Of a stretch of DNA of 64,000 bases, positions 46,936 through 58,423 are shown piece after piece; position 1 is the stretch's first letter; the number at the start of each line of letters is the position of its first letter. The notes beneath the pieces are model-generated. The model saw only the letters and a program-made list of their open reading frames with translations. It ran no database searches and was not told the DNA's origin. Source of the DNA: Nicotiana tabacum (lineage: Eukaryota > Streptophyta > Magnoliopsida > Solanales > Solanaceae); the NCBI RefSeq assembly GCF_000715075.1, contig NC_134082.1, forward strand, positions 196,653,948 to 196,717,947, given 5' to 3'. A program made the translations under genes and the position numbers.

Positions 46936-48875
46936 CATGTACATGTCCCAAAACTATGCAAAACCAAGGTGCATATGCAAATGTGATCTTTATAAGTTCT
47001 CCCCAAAAGACTACTTCATAAGGCCGTCTTCAGATTTCATCCCTAACATTACCTACGATAGAAAACAACTATCGCTAAGCATAAAGCTTAGTGGTGTATA
47101 AACATTAGGCTTGGAGTTATTAAATTCTCCAATTCCTCTTTTTAGTCATAGTTAGCTCAATTTGACATAATTTAAAACAAGTGAACAAATATATCAAATA
47201 TATCAAATATCAAACTTTGAAGTGTTTCCAAATATCAATAACAATGTTCAAGAGTCGAGAAAGCGTATACTATCAATCTAAGAGAGTATACCAAATATCC
47301 ATTCTTCGCCCAATATGTACCTCATGCCATCACACTAAGCATAATCAGATATCAAGATGGATCAAAGCCCAAATCAAGTAGGGTCAAAACCCAATAGACA
47401 AGAGAATCAAGAACCATATTAAAAATGGCTTCCTAGTTCGTACCTAACACGGACAAGTTCCATAATTCAAGACGAACTACAAATCCAAAGTCAAGATGGC
47501 AAAAGATCCGAATCAAGAGGCATTCCAAGATGAGTGACAAAGTCACTGACAAAAAGGACAAAGTCCCAACAAGAATGCAAAATGATCAAACAATCCGTAC
47601 GAATGGGCGATTTAGCAAATATCTTACAATAATTGATATAATACGAATATAACAATATAAATTGAAGACAAAAAAAATAACAGGTTATTTCAAAATATTC
47701 TAGCAAGCAAAAAGAATACAAAGTTTATACACAAACCTTGGTGTTTTACCACAAAACAGTTCAATCACAACTTGGGGACGTTCGAATCGTCTACGCCGTA
47801 AACAAACCAAATCTGTCCACTTCCTCAAACACTTTCCCCTTTGATTTTTCAAGGGTTTATATACCTTAAATGCATAATAAAATATCTAAATAAATTCAGT
47901 GATTTAACATGTCAAACTAAGCATGATATTGGTAAAAATTACCCAAAATGGTTGAAATAGAATTCTGGACAGTATCACCGTTTCGTATTGTGACTCGATT
48001 TTGAAGATCTATACGGACAAACTAGACTGTATAGTCTTCATAAAAGTTGTAGATTTATGTCTTATCATTTCATAATATCTTGAATCACCTCCGTATCAAT
48101 TATTAACAAAAAGTTACGCTAAAATTACTAACAGTAGTACATGGAGTATTTCTAAAATTGGAAATCTGGGCAGCACTTGCCCTGTACTTTCTGATCCTCT
48201 TTCAGGTAAATACCCGCAAAACTAGATTTTGGTTCCTTCATAAGAGTTATAGATTTATGAAATACCTTTCCAGAAAGTCCTGGATCACTTAAATCGGAGC
48301 TCTGTACAAAAAGATATCTAAAAAACACTAATAGATGTCTAGTGTAAAAATGAGTTTAGAAACTTTCCACAAAAGAGAGGAGCAACTTGAAATTCACCAA
48401 AAACAAATTTGCTAGTTGATTTAGTAGAAATCTATGGTTGTTTCATGAAAGTTTCATATGCTAAGAAGGAGAGAGAGAGAGGGGGGGGAGAGAGAGGGGT
48501 TCTTTTCTTAGTCTTGAAGAATAAAAAATGGGGAGTTTATGGAAGACTAAGTCAGTCAAAGTTAACTTTAAGAATTTTGGATAAATATGAAATAAAAATA
48601 GTTTCCCAATTACTAAATATTCTTAGATAAATATAAAAGGTTGGCAACCCAAAAACTTAATTATATATTGTATTTAATAACAACTCATCAAATAATATTA
48701 AGTGTTACATATAGCAACACCATGGAACTTCTTTGCCAATATTAACACAATCTAAAGTAAGAAATTTTCATATATTGAAAATTTCACATTTAGGAAGTGC
48801 AAAGTAAAATATCTCCTCGTTATAAAAATGCTCAATCAAGAATGCAAATATTATAAAAAAAATTAGGGTGTTACA

Positions 48876-50157
48876 AATACTGCTGACAACATGGTGAAGC
48901 AAGCTTTGGCTGCCTGGAGAGATTCCTCCAGTGAATCTGAAGGTGAAGATGACCAAGAAGATACATCGATGATGGTTGTTGACAATAAATCTTTAAAATA
49001 TGAGTCAATCTTTACACCCATGGCCAAATCTGATAATGATGAGGACAATGAGGAAGATGAGGTAAGTTTTCTTGACGTTCAAAGAAATTTGAAAACTTAC
49101 TCTAAGAAAAAATTGATGTCCTTAAGGAGAAAAATACCTTAATTGAAGAAATTGGTGACATAGAATAAGAGACGGATGGTATGGTAGTTTTCATTGTAGA
49201 CTTGAAGGAACAAGTGGAAGAAGTAACTAGTGAAAATACCTTGTTGAAATATCAAATAAAAATGGATGGACACCCCTAAGGGTAAAGAAGTGGCTATTGG
49301 GGCTCAACTTGGGCTTGAGAGTGAGCTTAAGAAAGTTAAAACAAATCTTGTGGTTGAGCTTGAAAAGAATAGACAACCTCAGGAGGATCTGAAAGGGTTA
49401 AAAATGGCCTTGATAAGTCACTTAAATGGACCCGGTCTTCTAATGTAATAATGTCTATGTACAAGAGTAATGGTAGAAACAGGCAAGGAATCGAGTTCCA
49501 AAAGGCTAAAACCTCCTATAATTCCCACAACAAGTATGTAACTGTTGCTGATAATTGGTTGTGTACTCAATATGGTCAAACTTGTCATTACAACGACTCT
49601 TGTAAAGTTAAAATTCAGTCTCTACAGAAATATAAAGTTTTTGTTGAAAAAAAGCATATTGTTGAGGAACCTGGTCCTCTAAGAGGAAAATATATATTGC
49701 ATGCATGGGCAAAAAGAAGTTTGATCCGCCCGTTCTATCATTATAAGGGACCAAACTGGCTTGGGTTCCTTAGTCTTATCAGTGATTTCGTGTGCAAGCT
49801 GGAGTGAGAGGCAGCAATCAAAAAATGGTACAGGGACAGTGGCTGCTCTAAGCATATGACTAAAAGAATGGATGATTTCCTATCACTATAGGCCTTCCAA
49901 AGTGGGAGCGTGTCCTTTGAAAACGACAAAAAATGCTATATTCTTGGTGTTGGCATAATCGGCAAAATACTTTTCCATGCAATTAAAAATGTGTACTATG
50001 TGAATGACTTGAAATATAGCTTGTTGAGTGTATCTCAAATCTGTGATAAGGAAAAATAAAGCGAAGTTTTTGTCCAAATCTTGCACCTTCACCAATCTCA
50101 CAACTAGTGAAATGGTGTTGATAGCCAAAAGGTTCAAGAACATCTATGTTGCAGACT
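48876..50157 (+). pseudogene. SIRE-type gag 3' part and start of pol (protease), broken
   Basis: After the insertion the gag continues with NMVKQALAAWRDSSSESEGE and an acidic stretch, then Lys-rich coiled segments with stops and frameshifts. 49830-49890 encodes WYRDSGCSKHMTKRMDDF, the copia aspartic protease active-site region. 49980-50140 gives KNVYYVNDLKYSLLSVSQIC and MVLIAKRFKNIYVAD, where coding sequence ends at a second LTR insertion. No integrase or RT follows. Confidence 0.82.
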
Positions 50158-51320
50158 GTCACGATCCAAATCAATGGGTCGTGATGGGCACCCGGTACCT
50201 TACTCAATCGAGTACCAACGTAACATATCTTTCGTATCATTCTATCATAGATAAATGAACTGGAGTAAAGCATGAGGGAATACAAACTTGTACATATGAC
50301 ATACTGGCCCATAAGACCAAAATGATCACTAGTACACTAAATATAAGCTGACAAGGCCATACAATCTTTTATGTACACGACATATGTCTACAAGCCTTTA
50401 AGAGTACATAAATATCATAAAGGTTGAGACAGGACCCTGTCATACTAATCAATACATGTCCTAATCATACTGATTAAATAAGAAGCTCCGGAGCAAATGG
50501 AGAGCACCAACACCTTCTACTGAGCTGATAGCTTACTTGGAGGACTCTCAACCTGTTTATTGGGACCTGCGGGCATGAAACACAACGTTCCCAGACAAAA
50601 GGACGTCAGAACAAATAATTTATCGAGTATGTAAGGAATAAAAATCAGTAAATATTAGACATGAGAGAAACATGGAGTAAAAGACTCAACATGTAAGTCT
50701 GAATAATTCTGATTATTAATATTGATAATGTCATGCATATGCGTATAAATATCATACTGTAAATAGGTATATGCATTCATAACATCATCAAGCCTCTGAG
50801 GGCATCCCATCATATCATCTCGGCTACTATGGGTAAATCATCAACGTACCAGCTGATCAGTTGGTGGTGCGTGTATAACGTCGTAACCTTTTCCCATATC
50901 CCATATACATATATATACGCGTATATAACTCCATCTGGTCATGGGTCAATTTATATGTATAAATGAATGCAATGCATGAGAAGTACGTCAATAAAATCTC
51001 TCGGAACATCATAAGACCATTATGTTTCTGATTAATATCATGAAATAAACTTTATCAACTTTCGTATTTTCTAAGACCCCTGAACAAACGATAGAATAAT
51101 AAGACATATGGGGATTCAAAAACATAGGAACCTCTAGTATTTCTATAAATAGAGTCATTTATGGAAGTTGTGCATTTGCTCGTTTCGTTTGTATCATATG
51201 GATCATGCCTAAAGGAAAGCAGAGATAGCCTTAACATACCTGAGCCGATTCTCTTGACAATCCCTCTAACATACGTCAATTGCGACAAATCACGTAACGA
51301 CAGATCAAAGTAAGGGAAAA
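50158..51320. mobile_element. Gypsy-type LTR fragment inserted in SIRE pol
   Basis: It begins exactly at TGTCACGATCC after the coding sequence for IYVAD. TGTCACGA is the inverted form of the TCGTGACA end seen at 1502-1509. No ORF. The right end near 51320 is approximate and no TSD partner was found, so it may be truncated. Integrase to RNase H of the SIRE element is missing at this junction. Confidence 0.65.
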
Positions 51321-51589
51321 TTCATATGATATTTTGTGCAATGATATTCACTTGTTATTCTTGTTATTGTTTATATTGTGTTGCCCAAATGGCATGAGTT
51401 AATATTCGTGAACTTCTTTTTGGTTTTGCTTCTTCTGTTATTCTTTTCAATGATGGCAAAAGTGGAAAGTTACATAGGTGTCAACAAGGGGAGGAACATA
51501 ATCAAATTGATATGATGTATTGTACATGAAAGATAGCTCTGCTTCGTAGGGGGAACGTTGTTATTAACATGTTGATTATAGGTCTGATC

Positions 51590-52004
51590 CGTAGGGGAAC
51601 ATGTAAGGAATCTAGTTCTCAGGGGGAACATCAATTTTGGATTTGTCATCATCAAAAAGGTGGAAACTGCTTTAAGTTACACTATTTCGTATTTTGATGT
51701 TTTGCCAAACGTTCTCGAGGAACCAGATACGAACCAGATGTAAATCAGTATATGTAAGGAATCTGATTCTCATGGGGGAATATCAATTTTGGGTTTGTCA
51801 TCATCATAAAGGGGGAAATTGATAAGTTATGCTATTTAGTGTTTTAGATGATTTGCCAAACAGTATCGAAGAACCAGTTTTGATCAGTTTTTTTGGTCTG
51901 ATTTTTAGGGGGAATATGGCTTATTCGTAGGGGGAACAATGATGAGATTTGGTTTTCGGGGGGAATATCAATTCTAAATTTGTCATCATAAAAAAGAGGG
52001 AAAT
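51590..52004 (+). repeat. Tandem polypurine-tract / LTR-edge repeats before the SIRE 3' LTR
   Basis: Three diverged units share GGGGGAA(C/T)AT-CAATTTT-GG(A/G)TTTGTCATCAT, a purine-rich AAA(A)GGGGGAAA tract, then TTAAGTTA/GATAAGTTATGC and GATGTTTTGCCAAAC. They start near 51608, 51774 and 51957. The third abuts the 3' LTR, so the unit spans the PPT and the LTR start. Confidence 0.75.
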
Positions 52005-52954
52005 TGATAAGTTATGCGTCTTTTGTTTTGATGATTTGACAAACTTCATGACAGAACTAGATAAAGAGCCTGATATAATTAGTTCCCTTGCGTTCAAAGT
52101 AACTAGTCAAATGTCTGGTTCAATTCTCAATGAAATCAGATAAGGGAACAACATATGGAACAAATAGGGGTTAGTTCCCCTAGTCATCACGCAGTTACCT
52201 CTATAGTTGTAAAAGATGTTGCACTGTACCTTCTGGTAGCAGTACAACATCACAACTATAGCTTGTTAAGGCCAAATTAAAGGACACTTTATTGCATCAT
52301 CCTTGATGACCTCACACACACATATTATCAACATGGGGCAGGGATTTTATTTCTCTAACACTTGCAACAACAAACCAGTGGAATCCCACAAGTGGGGTCT
52401 AGGGATTTCTCTAACACTAGCAAATCCAAAAATAATATTCTCTCAAGTGCCAGCCACCGCCTCTCTCAAGAACAAAGCTGGTGCAACCTCAAGGACCAGA
52501 TCCAAAGATTGAAGATATCTTAAGTCCTTAGGTTTGTTGAGTCTTTGTTATTTTGTTCTTCATTTTAATCCTACACTATTTTCAAGAAGTGCCTTTTTAG
52601 GACAGATTTAAACCACTGTTTGGTTTAGTTTCTTGATTAGAGTTAGTCAACAATAGAGTTATTGCAAGGGGTGAATGATTAAGAGTTTCCTAAATTGCAA
52701 TAGGGTGTAATATGAAGTTTGTTCGGTTTAGTGGAGTTGAAATTCTACTAGGACAGGTCGTGATTTTTAATTCCTTGAGCAAGTACTTTTTCACGTAAAT
52801 ATCGTGTGTTCTTTATTTACTATTTATTTATTGTGGGAACAGATAGAGAACCTGGTTCCCTATACTGTTTGATTTTATAGTCTGTTGCTTATTGTGGGAG
52901 TTGACAGAGAACCTGATTCTCTATACAATTTGGTGGACTCTTGGTTTACATCAA
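52005..52954 (+). repeat. 3' LTR of the SIRE-type element
   Basis: About 950 bp. It lacks the MITE present in the 5' LTR and has its own 37-bp insertion (52368-52404). It starts TGATAAGTTATGCG after the purine tract and ends near TTTACATCAA. Confidence 0.82.
52368..52404 (-). mobile_element. 37-bp SINE 3'-end insertion with 19-bp TSD
   Basis: The insert CAACAAACCAGTGGAATCCC... matches the (TTG)n-tailed 3' end of Solanaceae SINEs on the minus strand. It is bounded by a 19-bp direct repeat at 52349-52367 and 52405-52423, 18 of 19 identical. The 5' LTR has only one copy of this target and no insert. Confidence 0.8.
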
Positions 52955-53429
52955 TTTTAAAGCTCATTATAGAATCTAAATAAATCAAAATTATTCAAAG
53001 CAAAAGAAAAAAGATTACATTTAATGACTTGACATTTAAATTATTTAGATCGAAACTCTCCATTTAGTAAAACAATGGGACCAAAAGTAGGCGTTAAAAG
53101 GTCCCAAACAAACGAAAGAGAAAAGAATAGAGTGTATGAAAAGGCCATCTCAACTCTTGAGAAATTGGAAGTTTGTAATCCTCTACCACCCAAATTCCTA
53201 CCACTCACTAAAGATGGGTTCTCGATTTGGAACAGAAAACCTCATCCACCCACTCTCACTCTCTCCCACCAACAAATCTCTATTTTTTAATAATATATAT
53301 GTATATAATAATATTTTTACAAATATAAATATTAGTAATTGTTATATAAATATTAGTAATTGTTTTTCCTTGTTGCCTACCACCAACTCCAAGATTGGTA
53401 TTTATCGATAAAAAGGCAGCCTCTTTTTT

Positions 53430-53524
53430 CTCTGCCCATATATAAGTTGCTATGACTGAGCTCTTTTAAGCTCTCAGATTTATCTTCTCCAGAAATAAAA
53501 AGATCCAATCTTTTTCAAGGTGGT
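53430..53524 (+). promoter_or_regulatory. Probable GDCST core promoter and first leader exon
   Basis: A TATA box (CATATATAAG) lies at about 53437-53446. About 75 bp downstream a consensus 5' splice site (CAAGGTG, GTAAGTG) occurs at 53519-53530. This would define a non-coding first exon spliced to the acceptor ACTGCTCAG at about 54363-54371. Inferred from sequence only. Confidence 0.5.
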
Positions 53525-54385
53525 AAGTGTTCTTTTATCTCTTCATCAACTCTTCTCATGTAATTAACATTCCTTTACTTCTTGAAACACAAGATTGTAT
53601 CTTTTTATCCTCCATTTTCTCTCTTTCAGCAACCTTAGAGATCTGTCATTCTATGACCTTATAGATGATTGTATTTGAATCTGAACTGGTGAATGCTGAC
53701 ACAATTTACACACTTAATTAATTGTAACTGTTATATGGTTCCCAATCTTTTTTTTTTTTGCATCCTGTTGTGTATATAAAAGAGTCCCTCCTTATTCAAA
53801 GACATAAAAGCATTTGACCCTTGAGGATAGTTTTGATCTAGTTAGAATCCCATATCAGGCCAAATTACATAATGAGAGGAAGCTTCTCAACATTTTGGTG
53901 TGATTTAGGATGGATAAAGCAGTTAAGAATCATTATTAAGAAAGAGTGGTATTGAGGGTCATTGAATCAAACGGATTAATACATGTACTTGTGAAAGTTT
54001 ATATACTCTTTAAGCTGCCTGCAATATGATTTTAAGTGGATGGACAGGTTCAAGATCATGATAAATTTTCAAATACCATAGCTTCTTTTAACTTTAGCCT
54101 TTGCCATTTAAATGATTCTTGCATGAAGCGTCTCATGATAAGTTTAATTATCATAAACTTAGAAAATTTACATTACTAGAAGATTTATGAGTTGGTTATC
54201 ATAATACATGTTCTCACTTTCTGCTTATTCTCGTCACTAAGGAGAATGGACTTTTTGATAGTTTCTCAATCTGATTTAGATATTTCTAAATTAGATGGAT
54301 TAGTTTTTTCCTCGAAACACCTCTCACAGTTTCATAGCCTTAATTTTGATGATTTGTGTATAAACTGCTCAGATTATTTGGAAAG

Positions 54386-56564
54386 ATGAGAGGAGGATTG
54401 TGGCAACTTGGGCAATCGATCACAAGGCGTCTGGCTCAGGCTGATAAGAAGACTATTGGTCGCAGATGCTTCGCTTCAGATGCTGATCTCAAAAAGACTG
54501 TTCTATACGACTTCCATGTTGTCAATGGGGGCAAGATGGTGCCTTTCGCTGGTTGGAGTATGCCTATCCAGTATAAGGACTCAATTATGGACTCTACAAT
54601 AAATTGTAGGGAGAACGGTAGCCTCTTTGATGTTGCTCATATGTGTGGCCTAAGCCTCAAGGGGAAAGATGCTATTCCTTTCCTAGAAAAGCTTGTTATT
54701 GCTGATGTTGCTGGCCTTGCTCCTGGGACTGGTACTCTCACTGTCTTCACAAATGAGAAGGGAGGTGCAATTGATGATTCGGTGATCACCAAGGTTACAA
54801 ATGATCACCTCTACCTTGTCGTAAATGCGGGTTGCAGGGACAAGGATCTTGCACACATTGAGGAGCATATGAAATCATTCAAGTCAAAAGGTGGTGATGT
54901 TTCATGGCACATCCATGATGAGAGATCACTTTTAGCCCTTCAGGTTAGCTCGCTCTTTCCAACAATTGGTACATGCTAATGTGCTTTATATAAATATGCT
55001 TTTGTCATAAATAGGAAGTATAATGTTTATCACATGCTCTGAGATCTGATCAATAGATTGAAAATGGGCACTTTAGTAGAAAAGGATAAGAAAATATGAC
55101 ATCCATCTTCACAGTGGATATAGAATGTCAAATTTCAGGAGAACATTTAAGTGGTTGTACTTTTTTGTTTGCTAATTCCAAGCTCTTAGTAAATTCACTT
55201 ATCTTAGGAAACTAACAGGAGCTGCATTTCATCGGTACGTTCTTAATTTTATTTTTTGTTGTGATAGTTTTACAGAATTTCTCTTTGCTTCAATTTTCAG
55301 GGTCCTCTTGCTGCTCCAGTTCTTCAACATCTGACAAAAGATGATTTGAGCAAGATGTACTTTGGGGAATTCAGGGTTTTGGACATCAATGGGGCATCGT
55401 GCTTCCTCACAAGGACAGGGTATGTTTCTTTTCTTGCTTTCCTCTTCAAACTTGAGTGCTGAGTCTGTGCCTGAAAAAAGAAGAAGAAAAAAAAAAACAT
55501 ATTCCTTAAGTTTGATCAACTTCTTAAGAATATTTGAGTTCAAAATCAGAATCTTTTCAGATAAATGAACATATTGTCTGGCAGTTCCTTTATTTAGTGT
55601 TAAATAACGGGTTATTTCTTGCTTGTCTGGTTGGTCGAATACCCCTTTGGTATTGCACACTAAATATATAAAGTTGCATCCATAAGGCAACATTTCTTTG
55701 TTTCTTGTTACAGTCAAACTTCTCCATAACAACCTCGTTTGTTCCGATATTTCTGGCTACTATAGTGAAGTGTTGTTAAAAAAAACATATATTATAACAT
55801 AATATAAAAATCGGTTCCAAGAGAAACATGACTTTTATTGTGAATGACCGTTAAATAGGAATGTTGATATAGAGAGGTTTGACTGTATTCAGTGTGCTAT
55901 TTTCTCTCGATGCAATTATTCCCTGCTTCCTATTACACTTGGCAGTAGTTGATCCTTGCGGAAGTAATCTTGGCTTGAGACAGCCTCTTATCTGATTTCT
56001 GTATTTTGGGAGGTTTTCAGGTATACCGGTGAAGATGGATTTGAAATTTCGGTACCTTCAGAAAATGCTGTTGACCTTGCAAAAGCTATTCTGGAGAAAT
56101 CAGAAGGGAAGGTTCGGTTAACAGGTCTAGGTGCTCGTGACAGTCTTCGGCTTGAGGCTGGTTTGTGCTTATACGGTAATGATATGGAGCAGCACATAAC
56201 ACCTGTAGAAGCAGGGCTGACATGGGCCATAGGGAAGAGAAGAAGGGCAGAAGGAGGTTTCCTTGGTGCTGAGGTAATACTAAAACAAATTGAAGAAGGT
56301 CCTAAAATCAGGCGAGTTGGCTTTTTCTCTTCAGGCCCACCCCCTAGAAGTCACAGTGAGATTCAAGATTCAAATGGACAAAATATTGGGGAAATCACCA
56401 GTGGTGGTTTTAGCCCTTGTCTTAAGAAGAACATAGCAATGGGATACGTAAAAACGGGTAACCACAAAGCAGGCACCAATGTCAAGATTGTGATTCGAGG
56501 GAAGTCCTATGATGGGGCGGTTACCAAGATGCCTTTTGTACCCACCAAGTACTACAAGCCATAA
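54386..56564 (+). CDS. GDCST: Aminomethyltransferase, mitochondrial (glycine cleavage T-protein), 3 coding exons
   Basis: Coding exons 54386-54943, 55301-55419 and 56021-56564, with GT-AG introns in phases 0 and 2, give 406 aa, the usual length for plant T-protein. The enzyme takes the aminomethyl group carried by the H-protein lipoamide, releases ammonia and passes the one-carbon unit to tetrahydrofolate in the mitochondrial glycine decarboxylase complex, central to photorespiration. Residues 1 to about 30 ([17 protein letters not shown]...RRCFA) form an Arg-rich mitochondrial presequence, with maturation expected before SDADLKKT. Hallmarks are [83 protein letters not shown] and the C-terminal [13 protein letters not shown]. 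The ATG chosen starts the presequence and sits 14 bp after a probable leader-intron acceptor. The frame is intact with no missing block. Confidence 0.95.
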
Positions 56565-57394
56565 TAACTCTTTGTTGCCTCTTAAACTTGTTGATTCCTC
56601 TAATTGCTACCTTGTTCTTAATGTTTTTGGTGAAAGCGAACCCTGAATACTTCAATCTACATGTTTCCTCTTTTGCTTATGAGTTCCTTATATTCCAACA
56701 TGGACCACTTTGATTCTTGCATGATATGTGTATTTTCCCTTTCACCTTCCTCTGGAAGTGTCTTTTAAAATTAGCACTGGGGCATTGATCTCAGTAGATA
56801 TAGCATGTACATGAATTATATAGTTAGTTTGGCCTCCATTGAGTTGGTCTCCGTCCATTATGCAACTGTTGGCATTTATATCAAATGAAACTCTCCTGTT
56901 CTGATGCTACAGTTCTGAATAGGTAATAACATAATGGGAATTGTAAGGCACATTTGTGGCCTTTGTTGTTGATTGGAAACCCTTTCCTTGCTTGGACAGC
57001 AGCCTAATAGTCAGGAATATATCATCTGATGACTAGGTAACAACTCTTTCTTTCCTGACAAATGGAACATTTTACTCTTGTATCATTGTTAAGTATCAGA
57101 ATTCTGAGTTTTGAATAGCATTTCTTCACCACATAGCGTGACCGATTGCCAAGTACCATCTCAATTGCTCGAGATGATGAAAATCCAGAAAGGGAGCCAA
57201 GAGACTGATGATTTTTCCAACAATGGTTGGTAAAACTAGACAGTAAAAACAAATTGCTAAAAGCAGATATAAGAAACACTGTAATACCAACTTCATACCT
57301 TCAACAAAGGAGGAAATGTACTATGTTTTCATGTAATCATTAAGCTTTCTTATGCTAAAAATTTTGAAGTATCTTTTCAGAGGTATTAACAAAA
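56565..57394. other. GDCST 3' flank and intergenic DNA
   Basis: Contains the T-protein 3' UTR. No independent gene seen. A minus-strand 85-codon frame at 57022-57279 has no recognisable similarity. Confidence 0.4.
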
Positions 57395-57490
57395 TGGCTA
57401 TGCACCATACTTGCAATGCCAATATGATGCGCGACCATGGGAGTGATTGCAGCGTCCATATTAACTATATGCCTATATCATGGGGAAGAA
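57395..57490 (+). pseudogene. Decayed fragment of deoxyhypusine synthase exon 6
   Basis: TTGCAATGCCAATATGATGC at 57411-57430 is identical to DHS exon 6 around 62679 (the [10 protein letters not shown] codons), and the match extends one base further. Weaker colinear similarity continues (CCATATTAACTAT; then, after a deletion, TATCATGGGGAAGAAT matching TATCATGGGGAAAAAT of the VSWGKI codons). It is in the same orientation, about 5.3 kb upstream of the real exon. No open frame of DHS is preserved. Confidence 0.75.
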
Positions 57491-57660
57491 TCTTTTGTGT
57501 TAAATATACAAAAATTTGAGTAATGAGCTTTATATTCTCCTACATGCAAGGAAGAACGTAAGAAAATGGAGACTATGAAAAATGGAGAGGAGTCAATCTT
57601 TATTTGCATATTAAAAAAAATAAAAGTGCTTTGTCTGATTATGTACGATTCACAAAATTC

Positions 57661-57716
57661 AACTTGGTCTAAAGCATTGCACCAACAACAACAAAAAAAA
57701 AACTTGGTCTAAAGCA
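57661..57716. repeat. 16-bp direct repeat flanking a 24-bp CAA/A-rich insert
   Basis: AACTTGGTCTAAAGCA at 57661-57676 and 57701-57716 is identical. Between them lies a 24-bp segment with ACCAACAACAACA and an A run. This looks like a target-site duplication around an extremely truncated retroposon tail. Confidence 0.65.
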
Positions 57717-58274
57717 GGAAAGGAGAGGTTATGAGTTTAAATCTCGTTGCTACCTGACATTCACCAACAAATAATTTTCACGCGTTTAGTTTAAGAAAAA
57801 AGAGTCAAATCTACATATGAGAGTGTATTACATAACAAAAAATATGTCTCTTTTTTTAACAAGTTAAAATTTTAATGAGATAGATCACATAATACAATAG
57901 TTTTCCCCTAAAAAAATGACACTCAATGACCTTTTTCCGTTTGATTTTTATTGTTATTATTAGAATTCCTATGAGGGAACTTCTAGTTTGCAGATTATTT
58001 TAACATTAAGGTATAATGTGCAGTGTGCAGAATCATAAAAAGTTAGAAAAATGCCCGAATCTTTTTTGTTTTTGTTTTTAATTTTATTTTTTATTTTTGC
58101 TTTAAATATTCAATATTTTAAAGTTCCCAGGTCCCAAACAGAAGGTTCTCCATCAAATAATAATACATAGTGTAGCCACCCCGGAAATAATAGCCGCGAA
58201 TGTATACTTCTGTATATATAAATAATTATATTTGACTAGCAGCTATAAATTTTTTTGCCGATCAATCAAATGTG

Positions 58275-58398
58275 AATAACAATAACAACAAATTCAGTGT
58301 GATCTCACAAGTGAGTTATGCTAAGGATAATGTGTACGTAGAACTTACCACTACTTTGTGAAAATAGAGAAACTGTTTTCCACAGGCCATTGGCTCAA
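58275..58398 (-). mobile_element. TS/SolS-like SINE fragment
   Basis: Plus-strand AACAATAACAACAAATTCAG, TGATCTCACAAGTGAGTTAT, GTGTACGTAGAACTTACC and GAGAAACTGTTTTCC...TTGGCTCAA match the 3' half of the (TTG)n-tailed Solanaceae SINE in reverse orientation. It is diverged and lacks the 5' tRNA-related part. Confidence 0.65.
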
Positions 58399-58423
58399 AG
58401 AATAATATACTAAACGCATAAGA

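Larger units (their letters stand above)
45375..48875. mobile_element. Inserted gypsy-type solo LTR or LTR fragment with internal insertion, in SIRE gag
   Basis: It starts TGTAGC..CCC and ends GGGTGTTACA, the inverted-end pattern of large gypsy LTRs. The flanks GATAC (45370-45374) and AATAC (48876-48880) fit a 5-bp TSD with one mutation, and gag coding is continuous across it. The first about 70 bp occur twice (45375-45445 and 46425-46495), separated by a about 980-bp insert. Without that insert the LTR would be about 2.45 kb. No ORF of note inside. Confidence 0.7.
43218..52954 (+). mobile_element. SIRE/Maximus-type Ty1/copia retrotransposon, pol mostly deleted, with nested insertions
   Basis: LTRs at about 43218-44358 and 52005-52954 share long matches (the GATATAAT..AGT..CTTGCGTTCA and TCAATTCTCAATGAAATCA blocks). 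The PBS TGGTATCAGAGC (44361) follows the 5' LTR. Gag and protease are recognisable, but integrase, RT and RNase H are absent. A TTTTA TSD (43213-43217, 52955-52959) is possible but low in complexity. The 3' region before the LTR has repeated purine tracts. Confidence 0.85.

Noticed and set aside
49983..50312. 109-codon minus-strand frame
   Set aside because: It is antisense to the SIRE protease region and runs across an LTR junction.
43218..52954. A possible unknown gene cluster suggested by many short acidic or Lys-rich frames
   Set aside because: The frames join into SIRE-type gag and protease once insertions are recognised; nothing independent remains.
53075..53411. 71- and 91-codon plus-strand frames upstream of GDCST
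   Set aside because: No recognised similarity, low-complexity 3' ends, and the position is just 5' of the probable GDCST promoter.
56163..56230. Internal ATG at 56163 opening a 133-codon frame, as a separate gene
   Set aside because: It is simply the C-terminal exon of the T-protein read from an internal Met.
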